In this document: positions 16,279 to 24,223 of the stretch, one piece after another
Numbering within the stretch: position 1 is the stretch's first letter
Layout: each line of letters opens with the position of its first letter
Made by a program: the position numbers and the translations under genes
Notes under the pieces: model-generated
What the model was told of the DNA's origin: nothing
Databases searched by the model: none
What the model saw: the letters and a program-made list of their open reading frames with translations, nothing else
Origin: Candidatus Sumerlaeota bacterium
Lineage (GTDB): Bacteria > Sumerlaeota > Sumerlaeia > MWCT01 > JAUWMI01
Assembly (NCBI GenBank): GCA_030613245.1
Contig: JAUWMI010000022.1
Coordinates: 1-64,000, forward strand
Length of the DNA: 64,000 nucleotides
Reading direction: 5' to 3'

Positions 16279-17397
16279 TCATTGACTGCATCCTCTAAGA
16301 TCAATTAGCCATGTGCCTGTTACTTTTTCACCTCTTGTAAGAAAATATCTGTCAAATAAATTGATAGTTGGGTCACAATGAGAAGTGATCAGTTCTAGGA
16401 CAGTGCCAATCGAGGGGAGCTTTGAATTGTCGAAGCATGTAATCTTACCGTATTCGTCGCCAAACCAGTCATACTTCAATCCGGAATTTTCAGGAACGAT
16501 AACTTGTGGCTTTCCACCATCTTGGTAGAGTGCCTTTAGTCCTGCGTCTACAGTCACAAAACTTTCGTGGTTGACACTAATAACCGTTGTGAGCAGTCGT
16601 AAGGCTGGGCCAAATGATTCAAATCGCGTACCCTTATCATCTGACTCGATTTCAAGATACTCTGTGTCCATGCACACATACGATCCGACCTGAAGCTCCG
16701 ATACCTCGGGAACAGCGAGATCAATATCAAACGTTCCTGTACCTGAAGCGCTAAAGATCGTGCAGGTTGGTACGGAGGTGTTCAAATCGCGGAAAACATG
16801 AACAGCTTCCTGCAGGCACTGATGAGAAGTGTGCTTTCTCTTCTCATAAGAACGAATGTGTTGGACATGACCTGCGTATGCCTGAATTCCCTGAAGACGC
16901 AGGTTTGGACAGGAAACAATTTGCTCTGCCAAAGCTAGTGCATCGGACGGCCTCGCTCCAGTCCGATGCATGCCGACATCCACATCAAGGAGCACGCCCA
17001 TGGACATTCTTCTGGCACGTAGCGCCGTGTCGAGTAAAGCAATATTGCCGGGGTGATCCACAACGACCATCAGGGAAGAAGCCGTTGTTAGCAGATTGAT
17101 GAGTTTTTCTACTTTACTTGGTGTTACAACCGGCCCGGTGATGAGGATATTTTCAAGCCCTGCTTTTACCAATGCCTCAGCTTCAGAGACTTTTGCGGCA
17201 CAAACACCGATTGCCCCAACCTCAATTTGCCTCTGGGCTAGGGCCGAGCACTTGTGCGTCTTGACATGGGGACGGATATTTTTGCCGGCATGCTCAACAA
17301 CAGCTTGCATCTTCTTAAGGTTTCGCTCAAGGACGTCCACATCCAGAACCAAACAAGGTGTTTCAAGGTCAGATTTGTATTTCTCTGTAGTAGTCAT
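16279..17397 (-). CDS. PLP-dependent D-threonine aldolase / D-serine dehydratase-like protein
   Basis: This fold-type III (alanine racemase N-terminal domain) enzyme has about 372 residues. The PLP lysine is in RPHVKTHK near the N-terminus. GVLLDVDVGMHRTG and the SASGTGT phosphate-binding segment follow. Near the C-terminus is the metal-binding motif TSHCDPTINLFD typical of D-threonine aldolase and eukaryotic-type D-serine dehydratase. The expected reaction is cleavage or dehydration of a D-beta-hydroxy amino acid. The start is uncertain: ATG 17406 is only 3 nt from GGAGG and ATG 17397 is 12 nt from it; both precede the family-like YKSDLETPCLVLD. It is cargo of unit B, and its relation to the other island genes is unclear. 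Confidence 0.88.
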   Translation of the reverse strand: MTTTEKYKSDLETPCLVLDVDVLERNLKKMQAVVEHAGKNIRPHVKTHKCSALAQRQIEVGAIGVCAAKVSEAEALVKAGLENILITGPVVTPSKVEKLINLLTTASSLMVVVDHPGNIALLDTALRARRMSMGVLLDVDVGMHRTGARPSDALALAEQIVSCPNLRLQGIQAYAGHVQHIRSYEKRKHTSHQCLQEAVHVFRDLNTSVPTCTIFSASGTGTFDIDLAVPEVSELQVGSYVCMDTEYLEIESDDKGTRFESFGPALRLLTTVISVNHESFVTVDAGLKALYQDGGKPQVIVPENSGLKYDWFGDEYGKITCFDNSKLPSIGTVLELITSHCDPTINLFDRYFLTRGEKVTGTWLIDLRGCSQ

Positions 17398-17478
17398 CTG
17401 ATTCATCAACCTCCAACGGCGCTCTTCAGCCGTGGCGTCCTCGCCGTCGGCTGGAAGAGTTGGTTGGGGCATCCCCGT

Positions 17479-18000
17479 TCATTTCATATTCTTCTCGATC
17501 GTGTCCCATTTGTCCCGGTATGGGCGCAGCGTCTTTTCCGCAATGGCCGAGTGCAGGGAATCCCACCGCTGGGGGCGGACTCCATCATGCCTTTGTAGGA
17601 ATGCGATGTGTCCTTTGATCAGCAAGTCGCGCAGTCTCTGCCATGTGAGAATGTAGAACCGATCTTGTCCGTCCTCCTCAATCTTGACGAACGTCACGAT
17701 AAGCCGTCGCACCGGACAAGACCTTGGTTTCCCGACGACCTGACGTTTGCCGTCGAACGCGATGTCACAGAACTGCCGGATGTCGCCGAACTGCCAAGAT
17801 GCACCCCGGCTGGCCTTGACTTGGACGGAGACGTGTCTGCCGGTTTCGTCGGACGCGATGATGTCGTAATGAGGGACGTTGCCGGTGAACGTGGTAGCGA
17901 TCAGCCCGCGGCGCGAGAGCTCCGCCGCGACGAGGTACTCACCGGTTTGCCCGACAAGCTTGTTGCTGCGTCCTGTTCCCATTATCTCGTCGTGCCCCAA
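17479..18000 (-). CDS. PD-(D/E)XK nuclease-fold-like protein (island unit B)
   Basis: The 173-residue product has a helix with Glu (GQTGEYLVAAELSRRG), then Asp in PHYDIIASD, then VQVKAS, which reads as a PD-(D/E)XK-type core with Gln in place of the second acidic residue. The remainder is basic and Trp-containing. Similar small proteins with this core occur in mobile elements, some without proven nuclease activity. It is markedly more GC-rich than the genes to its left in the island, as is the adjoining RusA-like gene (15 nt upstream), so the two probably arrived together. Confidence 0.55.
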   Translation of the reverse strand: MGHDEIMGTGRSNKLVGQTGEYLVAAELSRRGLIATTFTGNVPHYDIIASDETGRHVSVQVKASRGASWQFGDIRQFCDIAFDGKRQVVGKPRSCPVRRLIVTFVKIEEDGQDRFYILTWQRLRDLLIKGHIAFLQRHDGVRPQRWDSLHSAIAEKTLRPYRDKWDTIEKNMK

Positions 18001-18015
18001 CGACCCGCGCAGAAA

Positions 18016-18459
18016 TCAGCGGGCTCGCTTATACAGCCGGCGATCCTTGCTGATCTGCAGAGGCCAGCGCCGCGCCCTGTAGGGTCGAATCAACAGCCTG
18101 CCGCCCACATCCTTCCGGTACTTCTTGGGGATGGGTTGTTTCTCCATTACCACGCGGCAGACCTGGTTGTCGTTCTCGATTAGCCGCTGTTTGGCGCGCG
18201 CCGATTTCGGGCCCCCAAAACGTCCCTGTAGAGCATCCAGGATGTCCTTGAGCCGGTTGTCAATATCATGAATGGCGATGCGCTTCCCCTTCTTAAGGTA
18301 AAGGAGTACGACAACCTCAAGCTTGTCATCGGGGCCAAAGCGAGATCCCGCTTTGGCCTGGGCACCCAGGACACTGGCCAGGATCCTCTTTCGCCACCGC
18401 CTCCGATTCTTCTCGTAGGTCGGGATGTTCGCGGTGAGAGTTCGGCGAGTCTTTGCCAT
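18016..18459 (-). CDS. RusA-like Holliday junction resolvase family protein
   Basis: This 147-residue basic protein carries the RusA signature: an acidic cluster with Asn and Lys (HDIDNRLKDILDALQG, residues 64-79) and a later IENDNQV (94-100). In RusA these aspartates and the lysine form the metal site that cuts four-way junctions. RusA family genes are typical of prophages and integrative elements. The motif's second acidic group is ENDNQV where DDxxV is more usual, so activity is likely but not certain. The C-terminus is strongly basic. Confidence 0.75.
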   Translation of the reverse strand: MAKTRRTLTANIPTYEKNRRRWRKRILASVLGAQAKAGSRFGPDDKLEVVVLLYLKKGKRIAIHDIDNRLKDILDALQGRFGGPKSARAKQRLIENDNQVCRVVMEKQPIPKKYRKDVGGRLLIRPYRARRWPLQISKDRRLYKRAR

Positions 18460-18680
18460 TCACGGACCTCATGAGGCAACTGGCGCATCAAACTCAACGG
18501 GTGGTCTACTCAGGTAACACCGTTGCTCTTCGCGCGGTCTAACTACTGTATATATAGTTCTGTATAAAACCATATAGACAGCGGTTTGCTTCTGTATAAC
18601 ACTCAATAATGCATGCGATCTTACTTTGCATAAGTCTCTTATATTAAGCTCCATATGCATAAATTCCCCTTGAAGCTCCT

Positions 18681-18707
18681 GCGTCTTATACAGTCTGCAT
18701 AAGACGC
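18681..18707. repeat. Hairpin in the island right end
   Basis: Perfect 9-bp inverted repeat GCGTCTTAT / ATAAGACGC with a 9-nt loop. It may be structural or a leftover element feature. Confidence 0.5.
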
Positions 18708-18739
18708 ATTCTCACAGGGCCTTTCAGAGCAAGTCCACC

Positions 18740-18839
18740 GGACTTCGTACCCCTTTTCTCCACCATTCAAAACGTGTGTATAAATCATAGTGAATTTAGC
18801 ACCCTTATCCATATATCCTAATCCCAAAGGTGCTATCAA
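18740..18839 (-). pseudogene. Tyrosine recombinase (integrase) C-terminal relic
   Basis: The minus strand encodes TMIYTHVLNGGEKG (Tyr codon at 18780-18782). This is the C-terminal phrase of XerC/integron-type integrases, in which the tyrosine before THV is the catalytic nucleophile. A broken LGxxD-like segment precedes it (LGYMDKGAKF). Upstream the frame is closed and the catalytic Arg/His box (HxLRHxxA-type) cannot be found. The relic sits beside tRNA-Lys, where an integrase gene normally lies, and accounts for the scars. Confidence 0.6.
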
Positions 18840-19128
18840 GCTTTTTTCTTCTTTTGGAATCGGGGCGAGAGCATTCCATAGTGCTTTCCTCCTTTGACTA
18901 TTTCGATCTGGCTAGTCAGTTGCCAGCAAACGATGTAAGAGTCTTTAAGCCGCGTGCTTAGCCCTAGCAATATTCAAAACAAGGCTAGATGAAAGTAAAT
19001 AGAGTGCTAAATTCGCTAGCTCAATGAGGGGATCTTCGCATGGCAAGCAGGCAAGATTCTGGATTTGCAATTATGAGAAGTCTACATGAGACGAAAGCAC
19101 CGGATTGGTATAATTAAAAATAAAAAAG

Positions 19129-19201
19129 TGAGCGTGGCAGGAGTCGAACCTGCGACCAACGGCTTAAAAGGCCGCTGCTCTACCGACTGAGCTACACGCC
19201 C
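19129..19201 (-). tRNA. tRNA-Lys (anticodon UUU), island integration site
   Basis: The minus strand folds completely. The acceptor is GGGCGTG/CACGCTC, the D-arm GCTCAGTCGGTAGAGC, the anticodon stem GCGGC/GCCGT with loop CTTTTAA, and the T-arm GCAGG/CCTGC. The discriminator is A, and CCA is not encoded, unlike in the Glu and Ser tRNAs here. That suggests the present 3' end was supplied by the integrated element. Its last 40-42 nt are repeated at 13640 and 15757. Confidence 0.95.
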
Positions 19202-19209
19202 AAACTTGC

Positions 19210-19242
19210 CCGCCTGCGGCGGACTTGTCCGCCTCAGGCGGA
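19210..19242. repeat. CCGCCTGCGGCGGA / TCCGCCTCAGGCGG inverted repeat
   Basis: Two 14-nt arms, complementary at 12 of 14 positions, separated by 4 nt. It lies just upstream of tRNA-Lys on that gene's strand. Confidence 0.6.
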
Positions 19243-19619
19243 GTGGACTATTTCGTTTGTACATCCCCCCCTATCCCGTAAAACAGAAAGGAATGATACG
19301 CAGCCCCTGTCTGGGTTGTCAAATCTTTTTCAAGGCGCAACTATTCTTCTGCTCCTTAGGTTGGAAGCGTTCTTGGTGACAATTAAAAATGGCGAAAATT
19401 TTCCGCAACTATTCGTCATTTGTTTTTTCTTCTTTTTGCCATTCTTCTTTTGCGCTGCAACGAGTTTTTTCACACAGATTGAGCAACGGGGATGCCTTTT
19501 CTCGGCCACTGGTTCTGTCTTTTAATGTGGTGCCTGAGCTGAGTGCGCTAAAAGATTGGTTCTTGGAATTTCATGGTGGGGGGGGTAATAGTATTTATTT
19601 GGTGATCACGTTATCAGTT

Positions 19620-19686
19620 GTAGAGGCGGGGTTACCCCGCCCTGGGGCGAGGTTTATCCGCCTCAGGAGGGAGACCTCGCCCCTAC
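19620..19686. repeat. Long GTAG...CTAC hairpin repeat (family of 1346)
   Basis: The unit begins GTAGAGGCGGGGTTACCCCG and ends ACCTCGCCCCTAC. Nested stems are visible: GGCGGGG/CCCCGCC and GGGGCGAGGT/ACCTCGCCCC. It is a longer relative of the GTAGGGGCG palindromes. Confidence 0.65.
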
Positions 19687-19891
19687 AAAGTCATGTCGCA
19701 AACCCTATATGCATTCTTAAATAGTGCCTAAAGGCCGACAGTTTTACTGACAGATGGTCCACTACAGATTGCGAAGAGCTAAAAGATTCACGTTGACAAA
19801 TTACACGAGTCTCTCCATTTTCTGCTATGTGGAGTTTTGCAAAACCCTTCCTGGACATTGATCATAAGGTAATTTCAAGGAGGTTGTTGTC

Positions 19892-21616
19892 ATGAGCTGT
19901 ATGTATCATGATGGTGTAAGGCTGTACTGGCGGAGCGTATGGGCACTGCTGTTTGTTTTTATGACCTTCCTCGGCGTCGCTCGCGCGGCTGACTCTCCCT
20001 GGCTGTACGGGATTTACTGGTATGGCGATACAGGAGCCAGCGACGTTGAGGATATGTCCGAAGGAAAGCCGATCTACGTGCTGGACCAAGTGCTCCCATA
20101 CGGCAAGCACATGGACGATCCGGCTACGGAGTATGTCGAGGAGCAGGCATGGTGGCGTGCGGCGAATCTCTACAACTACGTTGCTGCCAAAGGGCACACC
20201 TTAATTGTTCGTCTGCAACCGAGCTGGGATCGCAGCATCCCGCGCCCTGGAGATCCGTACACAACCACAACCTTTGCACAGGATTGCAAAGATTCCGCTG
20301 AGCTGTTGAAAAACTACGTGCATATCTGGCATCTTGGCAATGAGATCAACGTGTACGAGGAGGCAAGTAACTACGTGTACGCCCCGGCGTATTACGCAGA
20401 AGCGTATAAGCTCGTGCACGAGAAGATACACGAAGTTACAAGCCCACTCGGGCCGCAGCTGCTCTTGTTGTGCCCGATGTCTCCAGGCATTGCAGAGGGC
20501 ATAAGGCATACGGACGCCTGGGAGTGCCTGTACGAACTGCTGCAGCACCTGACGCCAGAGGAAGTTGATGGATTCACCCTGAATTCTTATGCTGCACCAT
20601 CGAGTGATGTGTCTGCTGCGCTCGAGGGATTTGTAAATGGCTATCGCGAGCAGCTGATGGTGATCGATGGGGAGGGTTTTGGCGCCAAGCCGGTCTACAT
20701 CACCGAGTGGAACAAACAGATTCCTATTGCAGGAGGCGAGTCTGTAGCCGCGCAATTTCTCTACCAGGCTTTCGCCAGGATGCACCAGTGGAACCAGACG
20801 CCTGGAAATCACAATATTATCGCTGCCTGCTGGTTCGTTTATCCGACGAATCCGCAGTGGAATAATTACTCCCTCCTCTACTATAAGACCCCAACTGGCA
20901 CGCCTGATACAGACGTGTGGAAGGCTTATGAATACGCAACCACGCAGAATTATCCGGCTGGTCAGGTGGGAGGCGGTGCCGCACCTCTGGCAAACGCGCT
21001 TTACTGGGAAGATGAATTTGACGGTAGCAGTCTGGATACCGCTGAGCCGATGCCTGACTGGACAGTTACAACCGGAAGCGGTGGCAGTGTTACCGTGGAA
21101 GATGGGCAGCTCGTACTGAAAGGTAACGGTTTAACCGGGGCATATAGCGGTATTGTGACTGCAGGGTACGTGTACAAGGATTTCACGCTTCTTGCGCGAG
21201 TAGAATTCACTGATCCGACTTCTCTTCATCCGACTCTGGCACAGGCAAATACGGAAGTGCGTTTTCGTGAGGGCTCGCGCGGTTATTCGCTGACTCTGGA
21301 TGCGCAGCAGGACAAGATCTCCCTGCGCCGCGTAAATGCGTGGACTACCATTCTTGAGCAGCCGGTAAGTATTGCACAGGGTGATCAGTTTGACATTCGC
21401 GTGCACGCAGAAGAGGCGCAACTTGCTATCAGTGTGACCCGCACAGCCACGGGCGAGCAGGTAGTTGACTGGTCTATCGCCAATAATCAATACCACTGGG
21501 GATGGATTCGTCTGAATGCTTATACGATTCAGGAGGTGCGTTACGATTACGTTCGCGTTGGAGGGCCGAATTACCTGGGCCCGTCCCTGACGCGCGGGTG
21601 GCACTTGTATTATTAG
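19892..21616 (+). CDS. Secreted glycoside hydrolase-like protein (clan A-like barrel plus C-terminal jelly-roll)
   Basis: This 574-residue exported protein has a signal peptide (LLFVFMTFLGVARA, cleaved about residue 32). A TIM-barrel-like domain to about residue 370 shows two glutamates in clan GH-A positions: Glu151 in HLGNEINVYEE (acid/base) and Glu272 in VYITEWNK (nucleophile). A C-terminal beta-rich domain from about 380 (WEDEFDGSSLD, then FRE, RRV, YDYVRVGG) resembles LamG/3-keto-glucoside-type jelly rolls that bind glycans. GGAGG lies 8 nt before the ATG. The substrate is unknown. Placement near the GHL10 and CPBP genes suggests envelope or extracellular polysaccharide turnover. Confidence 0.75.
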   Translation: MSCMYHDGVRLYWRSVWALLFVFMTFLGVARAADSPWLYGIYWYGDTGASDVEDMSEGKPIYVLDQVLPYGKHMDDPATEYVEEQAWWRAANLYNYVAAKGHTLIVRLQPSWDRSIPRPGDPYTTTTFAQDCKDSAELLKNYVHIWHLGNEINVYEEASNYVYAPAYYAEAYKLVHEKIHEVTSPLGPQLLLLCPMSPGIAEGIRHTDAWECLYELLQHLTPEEVDGFTLNSYAAPSSDVSAALEGFVNGYREQLMVIDGEGFGAKPVYITEWNKQIPIAGGESVAAQFLYQAFARMHQWNQTPGNHNIIAACWFVYPTNPQWNNYSLLYYKTPTGTPDTDVWKAYEYATTQNYPAGQVGGGAAPLANALYWEDEFDGSSLDTAEPMPDWTVTTGSGGSVTVEDGQLVLKGNGLTGAYSGIVTAGYVYKDFTLLARVEFTDPTSLHPTLAQANTEVRFREGSRGYSLTLDAQQDKISLRRVNAWTTILEQPVSIAQGDQFDIRVHAEEAQLAISVTRTATGEQVVDWSIANNQYHWGWIRLNAYTIQEVRYDYVRVGGPNYLGPSLTRGWHLYY

Positions 21617-21673
21617 GCCACGTGGCCGGCGCATCTGTTTCCTCTCCTGTATTTAAACTACAGACTGTTCTTC

Positions 21674-22510
21674 TTGGCATACCTCATGTATGATTACGTC
21701 ACACAGGGCATATACATTGCCGTAGTCTTTTGCGTCCTAATCATTGCAGTTATCAACTACTATCAACACCATCGCTACACGCGTCGCGCTCGCCGATTGG
21801 GAACTGTAATTTATGTTGCTCTGTTTGCAGCGGCTTGCGGTGTATGGGCACTAGGACTTCTCTCCGCCCTCCCCATGAAGATCCTCCGGGTGTCGTTTCT
21901 GAATATTTCTTTTCATGTTATTCTTGTCCTCTATCTTGTTCCCGCGGGTCTGTATTGGGCCTGGCGCAATAGGGTACGGGGAATGCCGCTGGTGCGCGCA
22001 TGCGCTCGGAGGAAGCGAGGGCAGCCCTTGCCCACACCGCAGCGTGCCTACCCGTGGAAATGGGTGCTTCTGGCTGGCGTTCTGGTTAACCTTTACACGT
22101 ATGGCATTTTTGCGCTGTTTAGGCCGGGCGTGACAGAAAACTTCAGATTATCATTTCTCAAGCCTGAGTTTGATACCCTTTCCTTTCTCATCCTGGTTTT
22201 AATTATAAGTACAGCGGCTCCATTCTACGAAGAGGTGATTTTCCGTCTGGCTTTTCAGAATCTCGTTGCCATCTTTCTGCGCAAGCGTGGCATTTCGACC
22301 TCCTGGGCCATTGTGCTGAGTGCAGGTGTTTGGACATTGGGCCACACCGGGCTGGTAGTGCCTGTTGGTGTGAAGGAATTGCAGATATTTGGCGTGGGTC
22401 TTGTACTGGGCAAGGTAATGGAAAAGGCAGGATTAGAAGGATGTATAGCGGTTCACCTGATGCTAAATCTTTGCGCCATATTATACGCACCGACAGTCGT
22501 TAGCCTTTAG
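21674..22510 (+). CDS. CPBP family intramembrane metalloprotease (CAAX/Abi type)
   Basis: This integral membrane protein of 278 residues (274 if ATG 21686 is used) has about seven hydrophobic helices. All three CPBP motifs are present in the C-terminal half: EExxxR (FYEEVIFRLAF), WxxxH (WTLGH) and HxxxN (HLMLNL). The family includes glutamic-type CAAX proteases, peptide-processing enzymes and bacteriocin self-immunity proteins. No bacteriocin or pheromone gene is visible next to it. It starts 57 nt after the glycosidase gene and may share its transcript. No good Shine-Dalgarno sequence separates the TTG and ATG candidates. Confidence 0.85.
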   Translation: MAYLMYDYVTQGIYIAVVFCVLIIAVINYYQHHRYTRRARRLGTVIYVALFAAACGVWALGLLSALPMKILRVSFLNISFHVILVLYLVPAGLYWAWRNRVRGMPLVRACARRKRGQPLPTPQRAYPWKWVLLAGVLVNLYTYGIFALFRPGVTENFRLSFLKPEFDTLSFLILVLIISTAAPFYEEVIFRLAFQNLVAIFLRKRGISTSWAIVLSAGVWTLGHTGLVVPVGVKELQIFGVGLVLGKVMEKAGLEGCIAVHLMLNLCAILYAPTVVSL

Positions 22511-22580
22511 ATCTGGCAATTGCGTAAATCAACTAGAACACTACTATAGCCTCCCTCCCAACCCCATTCCTATATTGATT

Positions 22581-22608
22581 GCAGGGGCGTTCAATTGAAC
22601 GCCCCTAC
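22581..22608. repeat. GTAGGGGCG-type palindromic repeat, copy 3
   Basis: The 28-nt palindrome GCAGGGGCGTTCAATTGAAC followed by GCCCCTAC, perfect except at the ends. It lies between the convergent CPBP and GHL10 genes. Confidence 0.85.
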
Positions 22609-22746
22609 TTTTGAGGATCGAAAATGGCCATGCCAGGTGCTTTATTACTGTAACTATTTCACATTCAGCGAGCGTGAAATTGGGGAGTTTGAGAGTTTCG
22701 GCGGGAACGAGAAGGGCACCTATGAATCACTTCACCCGGAGTAGAT

Positions 22747-24180
22747 TCAAGGAGTGAAGTTAAAATTTAGCGTGATGACCTGACCTGCGGGGACGTATGA
22801 GGTTTTGGTTATCGGTGAATGGCCATATGCGTTTACTGTGACTGTGTAATTGGCCGGCGTGAGGCGAGTGAACCCGTAGAATCCAGTGCCATCGGCGGCG
22901 AGGGATTTCTGGACAGGCCCGGTAAGAGTCACCAGAGCGCCATCCACTGGTACGCTACCATTGCTCACAGTGCCGCAGAGAATCCCCTCGGTCGGTGCAG
23001 AGAGCCATGGTGCGGAGGGCACAGCAGCCGGGCTAGAGAAGATCTGATTCTTCACCGCCTGGAAGAAATCGTCTTGAGGCTGGCCATCTTTATTCGTTGT
23101 GGCGTAGCTGAAAATAATCGTGCCGTCAACACTTGGATGATTTTGGGCAACGCTTAACTGAGTGATAGAATCAGGAATGGAATGGAGATAGGCAGCCTGG
23201 CCGATCAGGCAATGGTGGCCATACTTGGCACTGGCCGCAAAGTCCATCCAGAGGCGGTAGTCCGCTGCCTGATCCGTATCATATTCGCGCTTGTAGTTCA
23301 TGAGGCAATTCATATCCAGAATGCCTTCCTCCATCCACCCACGCCAATCCTGATAAACCCGCACATAGGGACTTGACTGGGTGAAATCGCCTGGATACGT
23401 ACCCCATTGAATTGTTGCTGCCGACACTTTGACATGCGGCTTGATAGCCTTGATGCGGATGTAGGTCTTACGAACCAGGGCGGTCACCTGGTTTCGCCGA
23501 AACTGGCACCAATCGGAATCGTCTGATGATGGAGTGCCGCTACGACCATACAGCGAGTTAAATCGGTTGACGCTGATCGAATTGTAGCCCCAATCCCGGT
23601 CAGGGTAGCGGATGTAGTCATAGTGAATCCCATCCACGTCGTATTTCTTCACTACTTCCACTGCAACGTTTACCGTGTAGTCAATTACGTCAGGAACCCC
23701 AGGGTCCAGGAACCTGCTGGAGTAGTGGAACGTGCTGCCGCTCGAGTTTCGGCACACCCATTCGGGGTGTAGGGAGAGGATGTGGGCCGGTGGAATCGTC
23801 GTAGAGATAGCAACCCGGTAGGCAACTAGCCAGGCGTGGACTTCAATGTACGGCTTACCATTGGAGGTATCATGAGCTTGCGCGATCAGGTCAGCCAGGG
23901 AATCGTAGTCAGGCGGCGACACTTCGGGAGCTTTCGGCTCAATGTCAGAATCATGAAACGCCTCGGCGGTTTTTCGATTCTCAATGAAGATTGCATTATA
24001 ATTGTAAGTTCGGGCGCGTTGTACGAGGAGGGCCGTCTCGGAGGCATTCATGAACCCGGCGTGAAATGCGTCAACCCACATGCCCCGGTACTCGGCCTGG
24101 GCATACGCAGTATCTGCCACGAATACCGCGATGCTCGTGAGCATAAGTCCGAGAACACAACCCAAGTGAACTCTGGTCAT
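22747..24180 (-). CDS. Secreted GHL10/DUF187 glycoside hydrolase-like protein with carboxypeptidase-regulatory domain
   Basis: This protein has about 477 residues, an N-terminal signal peptide (LGCVLGLMLTSIAVFVADTAYAQ, ending near residue 28) and a GHL10 (YddW/YngK-like) barrel. The barrel shows EYRGMWVDAFH at the start, IEVHAWLVAYR, the loop LDPGVPDVIDY and the strongly conserved VDGIHYDYIRYP. A C-terminal carboxypeptidase-regulatory-like beta domain follows (GTVSNGSVPVDGALVTL, YGFTRLTPANYTVTV). GHL10 proteins are thought to act on peptidoglycan-related or other glycans, but few are tested. ATG 24180 gives a clean signal peptide; an upstream ATG at 24309 would overlap the neighbouring TPR gene. 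It lies 43 nt after that gene and is probably co-transcribed. Confidence 0.85.
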   Translation of the reverse strand: MTRVHLGCVLGLMLTSIAVFVADTAYAQAEYRGMWVDAFHAGFMNASETALLVQRARTYNYNAIFIENRKTAEAFHDSDIEPKAPEVSPPDYDSLADLIAQAHDTSNGKPYIEVHAWLVAYRVAISTTIPPAHILSLHPEWVCRNSSGSTFHYSSRFLDPGVPDVIDYTVNVAVEVVKKYDVDGIHYDYIRYPDRDWGYNSISVNRFNSLYGRSGTPSSDDSDWCQFRRNQVTALVRKTYIRIKAIKPHVKVSAATIQWGTYPGDFTQSSPYVRVYQDWRGWMEEGILDMNCLMNYKREYDTDQAADYRLWMDFAASAKYGHHCLIGQAAYLHSIPDSITQLSVAQNHPSVDGTIIFSYATTNKDGQPQDDFFQAVKNQIFSSPAAVPSAPWLSAPTEGILCGTVSNGSVPVDGALVTLTGPVQKSLAADGTGFYGFTRLTPANYTVTVNAYGHSPITKTSYVPAGQVITLNFNFTP

Positions 24181-24223
24181 TCTCCTAATCCAGCAGAAGA
24201 GATAACCCGAAAGGCACAGCCCG

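Larger units (their letters stand above)
18460..19128. other. Right end of the island, mostly decayed sequence
   Basis: This 669-nt stretch lies between the RusA-like gene and tRNA-Lys. It contains a 9-bp hairpin (18681-18707) and the integrase relic listed separately. No intact gene is supported, although the position next to the tRNA is where a functional integrase gene would be expected. A short T-rich run (minus strand) directly follows tRNA-Lys at 19108-19128 and may end its transcript. Confidence 0.6.
19202..19891. other. Long intergenic region with two hairpin repeats
   Basis: This 690-nt region separates tRNA-Lys from the secreted glycosidase gene. It holds a TCCGCC/GGCGGA-type imperfect inverted repeat at 19210-19242, a GTAG...CGCCCCTAC repeat at 19620-19686 and a GTCCACTACAGATTGCGAAGA motif at 19757-19777 that recurs at 28740. 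Short open frames here look like chance. Confidence 0.6.

Noticed and set aside
19316-19724. Two overlapping plus-strand frames of 69 and 111 codons before the secreted glycosidase.
   Set aside because: Phe/Ser-rich low-quality products that run through a palindromic repeat; no ribosome-binding site.
19794-19829. TTGACA at 19794 with a later TGCTAT was considered as a promoter for the secreted glycosidase.
   Set aside because: The spacing between the hexamers is 24 nt, too long for a sigma-70 promoter, and no good -10 lies at 16-18 nt.
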